Origin: JAWXUT01 sp044426075
GTDB taxonomy: Bacteria > Bacillota > Clostridia > Christensenellales > DTU072
Direction: 5' to 3'
Length of the DNA stretch: 21,416 bases
Assembly (NCBI GenBank): GCA_044426075.1
Contig: JAWXUT010000018.1
Location: 1 to 21,416, forward strand
The translations under genes were made by a program, and so were the position numbers. Each line of letters starts with the position of its first letter. Within the stretch, counting starts at the first letter, position 1. A model generated the notes under the pieces. It made no database searches. It was given only the letters and a program-made list of their open reading frames with translations, and was not told the origin of the DNA. Positions 8,220 to 15,180 of this stretch are shown here, in pieces.

Positions 8220-8471
8220 ATGGCAAAAGAGAGTGCAGTGTACGATACATACAATCCATATAAAAGCAAGTATGCCTCAAAAAAAGTTAAAACCAAGCGT
8301 AAAATTTGGCTGGGTGTATTGATTTTTTTAGTAGTTGTTTCATTGGCAATTTTAGTTACGCAACTTGTGCTTAAAATTGACATTCCAGAGCTAATATCCG
8401 GCATTAGTGGTGGCGAAGATGTTGTAACAGAAGAATTGGCTTCTTCTGATACGCAAGATGAATTAGCGTAA
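8220..8471 (+). CDS. Small single-pass membrane protein
   Basis: The protein has 83 residues with RBS GAGGTG just upstream. It has a basic N-terminal part (about 1-28, rich in Lys and Tyr), one transmembrane helix (about 29-51, IWLGVLIFLVVVSLAILVTQ) and a short acidic Ser/Glu/Asp tail. The positive-inside rule predicts the N-terminus in the cytoplasm and the acidic tail outside. No family is recognised. The acidic exterior resembles the style of the anchored protein encoded at 9572-11548. A clear terminator follows. Confidence 0.7.
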   Translation: MAKESAVYDTYNPYKSKYASKKVKTKRKIWLGVLIFLVVVSLAILVTQLVLKIDIPELISGISGGEDVVTEELASSDTQDELA

Positions 8472-8499
8472 ACAGTAATATCAAACACAAAATTAAATA

Positions 8500-8537
8500 A
8501 AAGATAGTAAGGTTAGTTGCTTTGCTATCTTTTTTTA
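8500..8537 (+). terminator. Intrinsic terminator after the small membrane protein gene
   Basis: An 8-bp stem AAAGATAG (8500-8507) with CTATCTTT (8525-8532) is followed directly by a run of T. It separates this gene from the downstream CvpA operon. Confidence 0.85.
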
Positions 8538-8618
8538 TGCAGAAAACCGCATAAATCGCTAGTTTTTTGATATTCCTAAATTTGTAAATCTATTTATTTA
8601 AATAAATGCGAATACCTA

Positions 8619-8647
8619 TTGCAATAATAGGATATAAGTGATATAAT
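8619..8647 (+). promoter_or_regulatory. Promoter of the CvpA-like operon
   Basis: TTGCAA (8619-8624), a 17-bp spacer and a consensus TATAAT (8642-8647), about 53 bp before the start codon at 8700. Confidence 0.75.
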
Positions 8648-8699
8648 ATATAAGTATAATAGGGTGAAAAACACCTAATATAAAGTTGGAGGTTTGCAA

Positions 8700-9545
8700 A
8701 TGTTATTTGCTGATGGATCAGGAATGATTATGGGAATGGAGGCTGCTAGTTTCTGGGGGCTTGTATTGAGCGGAGCGTTAGTGCTGATTTTGGTTTTAAT
8801 GACCTTATCCGGCTTTCGTAGAGGCTTCATCAAGTCAATTAAGGGCGCTATTACAAGCATTTTAGCTATTGTTTTAGCGGTTGTATTGGCTTCACCTTTA
8901 GGTAGTGTAATGGTAGATTATACATCTTGGGGCGTGGATGTTTCGGCTTCAATTAGCGAATCAATAGCGGATTCTGTGCCAAATGCATATGTTATTGTTA
9001 GATACAGCGATGATGACGGTGATACAGCTACAGATCCAGTGCTTATGTTTGAAACAGATACAGGGCTTAAGTATTTCAGCGAGATATTTAGTGGTTCTGT
9101 GTATTCATATATAAATGTTGCATCTATGGTAGAGGGTTCAATTGCGGCCAGTCTAACCGACGATGACGGAGTTATTGATGTGGATGCTGAAGTTATTTTT
9201 GTTGACGCATTAAGTGACAGCCTTACAGACATTTTGTTTATGGTTATTGGCTTTGTTGTTGCGTTAATCCTAGTAAAAATTATACTTTCAATGTTGTTCT
9301 ACTTTGTTAAAAGAGCGGTACAATCATTGCATTTAGTTTACTTTATTGATAAAATGCTTGGCGCGTTAATCGGGGCAGTTGTTGGCGTACTTGTACTACT
9401 ACTATTAACAGCTCTACTTGAACTACTTAGTGGATTTAGCGCTTTAGCTAACTTCAACGCAATTAGCGAGACAAGCACAGTTTATCAACTTATTAAAGAC
9501 AGTAACTTTATTTACAGTTATTTGTCTAGTTTAATTTCAAAATAG
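8700..9545 (+). CDS. CvpA-like family membrane protein
   Basis: The protein has 281 residues. ATG 8700 follows GGAGG (8688-8692) at normal spacing; a TTG two codons earlier is not needed. Four hydrophobic helices are seen at about 17-37, 48-68, 178-203 and 219-243. The motif GFRRGF (38-43) and the helix DKMLGALIGAVVGV (217-230) fit the CvpA/colicin V production family. A long acidic loop (about 72-170), much larger than usual in CvpA and rich in Asp and Ser, is inserted between helices 2 and 3 and is probably extracellular. CvpA proteins are linked to envelope integrity and septation in some bacteria, but their biochemistry is unclear. It is first in a likely operon, 26 bp before the anchored repeat protein, which suggests a shared envelope role. 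Confidence 0.75.
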   Translation: MLFADGSGMIMGMEAASFWGLVLSGALVLILVLMTLSGFRRGFIKSIKGAITSILAIVLAVVLASPLGSVMVDYTSWGVDVSASISESIADSVPNAYVIVRYSDDDGDTATDPVLMFETDTGLKYFSEIFSGSVYSYINVASMVEGSIAASLTDDDGVIDVDAEVIFVDALSDSLTDILFMVIGFVVALILVKIILSMLFYFVKRAVQSLHLVYFIDKMLGALIGAVVGVLVLLLLTALLELLSGFSALANFNAISETSTVYQLIKDSNFIYSYLSSLISK

Positions 9546-9571
9546 GCGCAATGCGTCAAAAGGAGTTTTAA

Positions 9572-11548
9572 GTGAGCGCTTACAGAAATAAGAAAATTGT
9601 CAAAAAGGGCAGTGGGATAAAAACCTTTTTTTCACTGTTGTTCGGTGTTGTTTTGGGCATCGTGCTTACACTTGGTGGCATAGTTGGCGTAGGATATATG
9701 CTTGTTTCGCAAGATATTGATACAGTTTTAGATATGGCGGGTGTTGAAGCCGATTTTCTTTCTGATGAAGTTAAATCATTGACGATACTTGCATACGGAC
9801 AAAATGTGTATTCTGCACTTACTGATCTAGATAACATTACTATCGGCGAGTTAGAAGAAGCAATAGGCACCGATGCCTTAACTTCAACTTTAGAAGATAT
9901 TATAGGTGTATCTGCAAGCATTATGGCTACAAGCTCATTAAGTGACATCGGCACAACAATTACAGAAAATTTAACTGTTGCAACAGTTGAAGAGAAATTT
10001 GGTGTGGCGTTCCCAGATATTCCGCTATTTTCAGCAGAATCATTTTTATCACAACCATTATCAACTGCTTTTGCAAGCATTATGGATTACACGCTAGACA
10101 ACTTTATCGATGTTGTGTATGACGCTGACGCAACCGACGAGTTGGAAGCAAGCTCTGTTATTTTGCAGAAACTTGGCGTGCTAACTATGGATGAAGTGAG
10201 CACGGATATGGATGCCGTTATTGCAGATATGACGTTGGGTGAGTTGATGGAAATCGGCGAAGATAGCCCAAAAGTATTGCAAGCATTGGCAGATTGTTCA
10301 ATTGAAACACAATATAATGAAGATGACACCGTTGCTACAATGGGCATATCCGATCAAATTAGCGCATTGACATTGTCAGAAATGCTAGACACTGGCGATA
10401 CTTTTATATGGGAATATTTGGCAGATGCAACACTAGATACAATGGGCGACAAAGTTGACAATATGACAATTGCAAATGTAATTGAAGTACTACGTGATGA
10501 CGAGGGCAATCCTGTTTGTAATGAAGACGGAAAACTGCTTGACGTTGACGGTGAAACCGAAATAAACGCGGTTCTTGCAGCAATGATTACATATAAATAT
10601 TACGATGAAACAAGCGGTGACGTTGTATCAATTGGTTTAAAAATTGATGATTTAGGTTCAAAGATGACAAGCATTGTTGAGAGTTTAAAACTTGGCGAAA
10701 TGATTGATATTAATGATGATTCCGAACCAATTCTGATTGCACTAAAAGACACATTGTTAACTGGTGAGGCAATAAATGAAACAATTTCATCACTTACAGT
10801 GGGCGATGTATTTGATGCAGAAAGTTGCACCTCTGGCGTGCTAGCGCTAATATCATCTGACACTTTATTGACAGATATTTCTGGTGACATTAACGACGCC
10901 GTTTCAAACGCAAGTATGTACAAACTAATTGAACTTGAAATTTTTACTTCTGACACAAGCGCGTTGTCACCTACTAAAAAGGCATTTTTCTACAACAGCA
11001 CAGCAGAAAGTATTATTCAAGGATATATTGATGTGTTAACAAGTGGTGACGTATCTAGCTTAGCTGGCAACATAATTTATATTGGTAATGCATATACAGA
11101 TACAACGATTACTTTAAACAACGCGCTGTTAAATGAATATAACGTTGGCTGGGGTGATACGATTTACTTCGCGCAAAATGTAAAAATTGAATACGGTACA
11201 GTATTTGACAGAATATTTAATATCGTTATGATGAAACAAGGTGACAGTATTGTAGATAATGATTTCAAGGAAAATTATGCTGATCTTGCTGTTGTTACGG
11301 CTACAACAACACTTACAATCGGCGAGGGTGTAACAATTGAAATTGGTGAAGATGACGATTACCTTGACTCTGGTTATATGTACATTTCTGGCAATGTTGC
11401 AGATAATGGCAATACAATAACCTCAGCAGATGCTCCAATTGGCACAAAAACCGAAGGTGAAGACGAAAACGCAGTTGAAGTTGATATCCCAGCAGTTTAT
11501 GTGGATATGATAGAAGCAACCTTAGTAGTAGTTGAAAGCGATAGCTAA
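9572..11548 (+). CDS. Membrane-anchored acidic protein with degenerate repeats, unknown function
   Basis: The protein has 658 residues and starts at GTG with AAGGAG upstream. A basic N-terminus (1-17) precedes one strong transmembrane segment (about 18-45) with no cleavage motif, so the acidic remainder is probably outside the cell. The exterior part carries a recurring motif of the type (L/M)T(L/I/V)(G/S)(E/D)(M/L/V). It is seen at about 90-96 (TIGELEE), 220-226 (TLGELME), 267-272 (TLSEML), 299-304 (TIANVI), 372-379 (LKLGEMID) and 409-415 (TVGDVFD). It is often followed by an ALxD-type helix such as VLQALADCSI or LIALKDTLL. The last about 160 residues look beta-rich. There is no LPxTG motif. 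I do not recognise the family. Co-transcription with the CvpA-like gene suggests an envelope complex. Confidence 0.7.
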   Translation: MSAYRNKKIVKKGSGIKTFFSLLFGVVLGIVLTLGGIVGVGYMLVSQDIDTVLDMAGVEADFLSDEVKSLTILAYGQNVYSALTDLDNITIGELEEAIGTDALTSTLEDIIGVSASIMATSSLSDIGTTITENLTVATVEEKFGVAFPDIPLFSAESFLSQPLSTAFASIMDYTLDNFIDVVYDADATDELEASSVILQKLGVLTMDEVSTDMDAVIADMTLGELMEIGEDSPKVLQALADCSIETQYNEDDTVATMGISDQISALTLSEMLDTGDTFIWEYLADATLDTMGDKVDNMTIANVIEVLRDDEGNPVCNEDGKLLDVDGETEINAVLAAMITYKYYDETSGDVVSIGLKIDDLGSKMTSIVESLKLGEMIDINDDSEPILIALKDTLLTGEAINETISSLTVGDVFDAESCTSGVLALISSDTLLTDISGDINDAVSNASMYKLIELEIFTSDTSALSPTKKAFFYNSTAESIIQGYIDVLTSGDVSSLAGNIIYIGNAYTDTTITLNNALLNEYNVGWGDTIYFAQNVKIEYGTVFDRIFNIVMMKQGDSIVDNDFKENYADLAVVTATTTLTIGEGVTIEIGEDDDYLDSGYMYISGNVADNGNTITSADAPIGTKTEGEDENAVEVDIPAVYVDMIEATLVVVESDS

Positions 11549-11558
11549 TAGGACAACA

Positions 11559-12629
11559 ATGATAGTAAAACAAAATGGTAAAAACAACAGCCTTCGTGAT
11601 GCTTTGCTAAACGAAGGCTTCGCATTCCCTTGCGGAGGCAAGGGCATATGTGGGAGATGTAGGATAATCGCTCCCACCCTTGAAGCAACCGCTCTAGACT
11701 TGCGTTTTATAAGTGCAGAAGATAGGGCTAAGGGTGTAAGACTAGCTTGTGATAAGCAGTTTGACGGAAGCATTGAGCTTAACCCATTGGCACTTAAAAA
11801 ATCCGCTCCACCTAAAAAAATAGAGACCCCAGAAGTTGTTGCAGGGTTGTATGACACACACACAACATTGAGCATTTTAGATAATGGCGAAGTGGTTGAA
11901 ACAGCTGTTTTTGCTAGCCCCGATTTAACTACAAATGAACTGCGTGCAGTTGTACAAAAAAACGCAATTGAGTTCTATGAAAAATATGGCGTTGCAAAAG
12001 CAATAACCCTAATGGTGTTCGGTACAAAACAAAGGCTAGAGATGTTTACAAAAAGCACCGACCCTTTGCGTTTTACAAGCGGTGACACAATTGAGGCATC
12101 TGTTTATGCTATGCCCGCAGAAGATGTGTATCTTCCTCCCTTATCCGAAATGGATGGCGGAAGCGTGGCACTTTTAGAACTTTTAGACAGCAAAACAAAC
12201 AGCATTGTTGTAAGTTTAACAAACAATATTGTAACTGTAATAAGTAACGGCGCGACTGGTGTTGTTGCCACAAGCCTCAGTGACACGGCAACGCTAGTTT
12301 CTGATATTAAGGCGGGCGTGTTCAGTGCAGAAGTTATGAGTTTGTTTGCCACAATTAACTATTTTGCAACGCACCCCGATTTCACAAAAGTGGTAATTTA
12401 TAGTGATACTGTTACCCAAAATGACATAAACAGTATCCTAAATCAATATATTAAGCCAACAATAGCTTGTGTTGAAGTTAAAGGGAGCAATGCACAACAA
12501 ATGGCAATCGCTGTGCTTGAAAATAACAGATTAAAGACAAAGCTAAATAGGCTTGCATCAAAAATATCGTATATATCATTATTAAATGATAGTGTATGGC
12601 AAAATTTATTGACCGAACTTTATAAATAG
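11559..12629 (+). CDS. 2Fe-2S ferredoxin domain protein, shortened RACo/DUF4445-like
   Basis: The protein has 356 residues, starting at ATG 11559, 10 bp after the previous gene; the RBS is weak (AGGA). The N-terminal ferredoxin domain holds Cys25, Cys31, Cys34 and Cys64 in the Cx5Cx2Cx29C pattern that binds a 2Fe-2S cluster, within FPCGGKGICGRC and RLAC. The rest resembles, in order, a reduced form of the ASKHA-like region of corrinoid-protein reductive activators (RACo/DUF4445). GLYDTHTTLSIL (96-107) stands where a D-G-T-T phosphate loop is expected, VFGTKQRLEMF matches the GNxxMxHL segment, and the C-terminal NNRLKTKLNRLASKISYISL matches the end of the family. It is about half the usual length and the nucleotide-binding residues are mostly lost. 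No corrinoid methyltransferase gene is nearby. Electron-transfer or structural use is inferred. Confidence 0.7.
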   Translation: MIVKQNGKNNSLRDALLNEGFAFPCGGKGICGRCRIIAPTLEATALDLRFISAEDRAKGVRLACDKQFDGSIELNPLALKKSAPPKKIETPEVVAGLYDTHTTLSILDNGEVVETAVFASPDLTTNELRAVVQKNAIEFYEKYGVAKAITLMVFGTKQRLEMFTKSTDPLRFTSGDTIEASVYAMPAEDVYLPPLSEMDGGSVALLELLDSKTNSIVVSLTNNIVTVISNGATGVVATSLSDTATLVSDIKAGVFSAEVMSLFATINYFATHPDFTKVVIYSDTVTQNDINSILNQYIKPTIACVEVKGSNAQQMAIAVLENNRLKTKLNRLASKISYISLLNDSVWQNLLTELYK

Positions 12630-12676
12630 AGTGCGGGATAATTGGACAACGGTGTCTGTAGTAAGGAAGAATTAAA

Positions 12677-13453
12677 ATGACTGGCTTAGAAGTAGTAGTA
12701 TGTATATTTGCAGGTATTGGCGCGGGTATTGGCACGGGCTTTGCGGGGCTTTCTGCCGCCGCATTTATATCCCCAATGCTCGTTGTGTTTTTGGGATATG
12801 ACGCGTATTCTGCTGTGGGAATTGCACTGATATCTGATGTGCTTGCATCTGCTGTTTCTGCAATAACCTATGGAAGGCAAAAAAATATCGACCTTAAAAA
12901 TGGCTTACTTATGATGGTGCTTGTAATTATATTTACACTAGTAGGTAGCTATGTAGGTTCACTTATGCCTACATCAACACTTGGTGGTTTCTCCCTTGCA
13001 ATGACAGTTATATTGGGTGTTAAATTCATTTTGAAACCTATTCAAGGTGCTGATGAGTTGGGCGAAAAAAAGCAGCGCACTAAAGCTCAACAGCTTACTT
13101 TGGTGTTTATATTTTCAATAATTATAGGTATGTTCTGTGGCGTTGTTGGCGCGGGCGGTGGTATGATGATGCTACTTGTACTGACTTCTGTTATGCATTA
13201 TGACCTTAAAAAAGCCGTTGGCACAAGCGTTATGATTATGACACTTACTGCTTTATCGGGCGCCCTTGCTCACTTTGCTATCGACGGTGCTCCCGACTGG
13301 GGAATACTGGCTGTTTGCGTTGCATCTACTCTTGTTGCAGCCCAGATTTCTGCCATTATTGCAAATAAATCAAAACCCAAAACCCTTAGCTATGTAACGG
13401 GCGCGGTGCTTATTATTCTAGGCATCATAATGATAATTTTTAATTTTATATAA
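12677..13453 (+). CDS. TSUP (TauE/SafE) family permease
   Basis: The protein has 258 residues with RBS AAGGAAG. It has about eight hydrophobic helices in two related halves, each opening with a glycine-rich helix: GIGAGIGTGFAGLSAAAF (13-30) and GMFCGVVGAGGGMMMLLVL in the second half. This is the TauE/SafE signature. Members transport sulfite, sulfonates or other small organic or sulfur-containing anions; the substrate here cannot be told. It is 47 bp after the 2Fe-2S protein gene and probably ends that operon. No clear terminator follows. Confidence 0.85.
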   Translation: MTGLEVVVCIFAGIGAGIGTGFAGLSAAAFISPMLVVFLGYDAYSAVGIALISDVLASAVSAITYGRQKNIDLKNGLLMMVLVIIFTLVGSYVGSLMPTSTLGGFSLAMTVILGVKFILKPIQGADELGEKKQRTKAQQLTLVFIFSIIIGMFCGVVGAGGGMMMLLVLTSVMHYDLKKAVGTSVMIMTLTALSGALAHFAIDGAPDWGILAVCVASTLVAAQISAIIANKSKPKTLSYVTGAVLIILGIIMIIFNFI

Positions 13454-13470
13454 ATTATGCAAATTCTTTG

Positions 13471-13499
13471 TTGCAAAAGATGAGGTTATGTGCTAAAAT
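13471..13499 (+). promoter_or_regulatory. Promoter of the DtxR-family gene
   Basis: TTGCAA (13471-13476), a 17-bp spacer and TAAAAT (13494-13499) preceded by TGC, an extended -10. The start codon at 13515 is only 15 bp beyond, so the leader is very short. TGCAA and TTGCA around 13458-13475 form a small inverted repeat at the -35 that could be an operator. Confidence 0.65.
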
Positions 13500-13514
13500 A
13501 TCTTTAGGTGATAT

Positions 13515-13877
13515 ATGAAAGATTCTGTAGAAAGATACTTACAAATTATATATACACTATCCCAAAAGGCTACAGCGATAAAGTCTATTGAGGTTGGTAA
13601 CATACTGGGCGTTACGCGTTCAGAAGTTTTTCGTGCACTAAAAACGCTAAAATTGTGCGGATACATCAATCAAAAACCTTACGGCAAAATTGAACTCACA
13701 GAAAAAGGCAAGCAGAGTGCAGAGCGTGTTGCAACTATCCACTTGGCGATAAAAGAGTTTTTTGTGGATAAATTATTTTTAGATAACGAAGATGCAGAGG
13801 CAAACGCCTACAAAATAGAACACAATTTAAGTGACACTGCTATTGAAAAAATAGTTGAATATTACAAAAACAAGTAA
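13515..13877 (+). CDS. DtxR/MntR-family metal-responsive regulator
   Basis: The protein has 120 residues with AGGTG upstream of the ATG. It has an N-terminal winged helix (about 1-65; recognition helix around VTRSEVFRALKTL, wing KPYGKIELTEKG) and a helical dimerisation domain (about 67-120). Family members repress metal-uptake or other genes when loaded with Mn or Fe. Against MntR ligands as I recall them, His76, Glu102 and His103 are kept. The N-terminal Asp and Glu are replaced by Arg7 and Gln10, and another Glu by Tyr99. Metal binding may be altered or absent. There is no SH3-like third domain. Its target is unknown; the flanking TSUP permease and reductase are candidates. Confidence 0.8.
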   Translation: MKDSVERYLQIIYTLSQKATAIKSIEVGNILGVTRSEVFRALKTLKLCGYINQKPYGKIELTEKGKQSAERVATIHLAIKEFFVDKLFLDNEDAEANAYKIEHNLSDTAIEKIVEYYKNK

Positions 13878-13901
13878 AATGGGCGGGCAACGGCTCATTT
13901 T
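13876..13901 (+). terminator. Weak hairpin terminator after the DtxR-family gene
   Basis: AAAATGGGC (13876-13884) pairs with GCTCATTTT (13893-13901), including one G-T pair. The hairpin overlaps the stop codon and lacks a long T tail, so termination is probably partial. Confidence 0.4.
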
Positions 13902-13945
13902 GAATTAATAACGGCAATTTGGCAACAATTAATTTGGAGATAATT

Positions 13946-14772
13946 ATGGAAAAATACGATGTATTAATTTTGGGTGGAGGCCCCGCTGGGTTAAGTGCCG
14001 GAATAAATGTAATGGCGCGCAACAAAACAGCATTAATAATATCCAATCCTATAGCAGAAAACCCCCTTTGGCAGAGCGATTTAGTGGATAATCACATAGG
14101 TATGCCCAAGCAAACTGGCAGTGAAATGCTGCAAAATATGCACAACCACGCAGTGGCAAACGGTGTGCATTTTATGGAAGGCAGAGCATTGAGCGCCGTT
14201 GCGGTGTCGGACGGATTTTTGTAAGTGTGGGCACAGAAGTTGTAGAAGGCAGAGCAATAATTTTAGCGACTGGTGTTGCAAGAGGCGCAAAGTTTGAAGG
14301 CGAAGAGGAGTTTTTAGGCAAAGGCGTAAGTTATTGCGCTACTTGTGACGCATTTGCATTTAGAGGAAAAACAGTTGCAGTGCTAGGTTATGCAGAATCC
14401 GCAAAACACGAAGCCGAATTTTTAGAGCAAGTTGGTTGCACCGTGCATTACTTCCACAAACCTAAAAAAGTAACCTTACAAGGCGAAAACACATTGCAAT
14501 CTATAACAATAAACGGAGAACAACTAGCAGTAGACGGCGCCTTTATTTTGCGTACAACCTTAGCCCCAACCGATTTATTCCCCACCCTAACCCTAAAAAA
14601 TGGCTATATTGAAGTGGACAGAAATATGGCAACCAATATAAAAAATGTATACGCCGCAGGCGACTGCACAGGAACCCCACTCCAAGTCTCAAAGGCAGTT
14701 GGCGAGGGACTAATTGCTGGACAAGAAGCCACCACCCGTCGGGTGGAAGTCGTAAGTAATAGTGAAGAGTGA
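13946..14772 (+). pseudogene. Thioredoxin-reductase-like flavoprotein gene with a frameshift
   Basis: Two adjacent frames, 13946-14224 and 14227-14772, together make one thioredoxin-reductase-like protein of about 275 residues. The start follows TTGGAGA (13934-13940). The first part has the FAD loop VLILGGGPAGLSAG. The second has the redox pair CATC (codons 14335-14346), an NADPH-domain stretch KTVAVLGYAESAKHEAEFL, and the C-terminal FAD motif NVYAAGDCTGTP. The break lies at a run of five T (14216-14220). One more T would read GFFVSVGTE and join the frames without loss. It is either a real recent mutation or a sequence error. The last residues (about TTRRVEVVSNSEE) fall in repeat DNA, and the stop is supplied by the terminal repeat of the element that follows. 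The family passes electrons from NAD(P)H through FAD to a disulfide partner. Confidence 0.8.
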
Positions 14773-14778
14773 AGAAGT

Positions 14779-14865
14779 GAGGATAAAATTATATAAGCGT
14801 CGTTGTTTGTGCAACTGATAAATCATATAATCGTAGGGTGGTAGTCCTCTGACGCCCGCATCCGC
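14779..14865 (+). repeat. Internal unit 1 of the MITE-like element
   Basis: The unit begins GAGGATAAAATTATATAA, contains TCGTAGGGTG, and ends TAGTCCTCTGACGCCCGCA then TCCGC. The same order of blocks recurs at 14954-15044. The last block is also present inverted at 65-81. Confidence 0.7.
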
Positions 14866-14873
14866 ATTAAAAT

Positions 14874-14953
14874 GAATGAAATTGCCACTTCGTGCCAGTG
14901 AAATTCCTAACGGAATGAAATTTGCAAGCAAATGAAAGTCGCTTGCGCGAATT
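14874..14953 (-). repeat. Row of four linker-separated mini-hairpins
   Basis: Read on the minus strand this matches the array at 201-273. Hairpins TCGC/GCGA, TTTGC/GCAAA, TTCC/GGAA (here with loop GTTA) and an imperfect GCAC/GTGGC pair are separated by TTTCA. Loop and stem differences between the copies suggest that structure and linker matter more than exact sequence. Confidence 0.7.
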
Positions 14954-15044
14954 GAGGATAAAATTATATAAAACGCCGTTGTTTGCATTGCGCATAAACT
15001 GTATTGTCGTAGGGTGCGTTAGTCCTCTGACGCCCGCAATCCGC
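14954..15044 (+). repeat. Internal unit 2 of the MITE-like element
   Basis: A second copy of the GAGGATAAAATTATATAA ... TCGTAGGGTGC ... TAGTCCTCTGACGCCCGCA block order. The middle differs from unit 1. Most of the unit (about 14985-15044) is absent from the relative at 98-280, as if modules had been gained or lost. Confidence 0.65.
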
Positions 15045-15135
15045 TTTGCATTGCGTTTTGCATTTGTTCCACGATTGAACAAACTATAAATTAAAATCCA
15101 CAACTTCTTCACTATTCACTATTACTTATTACTTC

Positions 15136-15168
15136 AAATAGCCCCACAAATATGCAGGGCTGTTTATT
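15136..15168 (-). terminator. Terminator of galE, possibly bidirectional
   Basis: On the minus strand AAACAGCCC and GGGCTATTT form a 9-bp stem with one wobble pair (plus-strand arms 15136-15144 and 15157-15165), 13 bp after the galE stop. On the plus strand TTTATTAT follows, so it may also stop transcripts from the left. Confidence 0.65.
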
Positions 15169-15180
15169 ATGTTAGGTGCA

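Larger units (their letters stand above)
14753..15128. mobile_element. MITE-like element with 26-bp terminal inverted repeats
   Basis: The ends TAAGTAATAGTGAAGAGTGA... (14753-14778) and its inverted partner (15103-15128) match at 25 of 26 positions. The 376-bp interior encodes nothing convincing. It holds two copies of an about 85-90-bp unit and, between them, a row of four small hairpins. No target duplication is clear. A diverged relative in the opposite orientation lies at 98-280. Non-autonomous transposition by an enzyme encoded elsewhere is inferred. Confidence 0.75.

Noticed and set aside
9580..10080. 166-codon minus-strand frame opposite the anchored repeat protein
   Set aside because: It lies wholly opposite a well-supported gene with a good RBS and transmembrane anchor. 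Its Ser/Val/Ile-rich composition is a shadow of the GA-rich sense strand.
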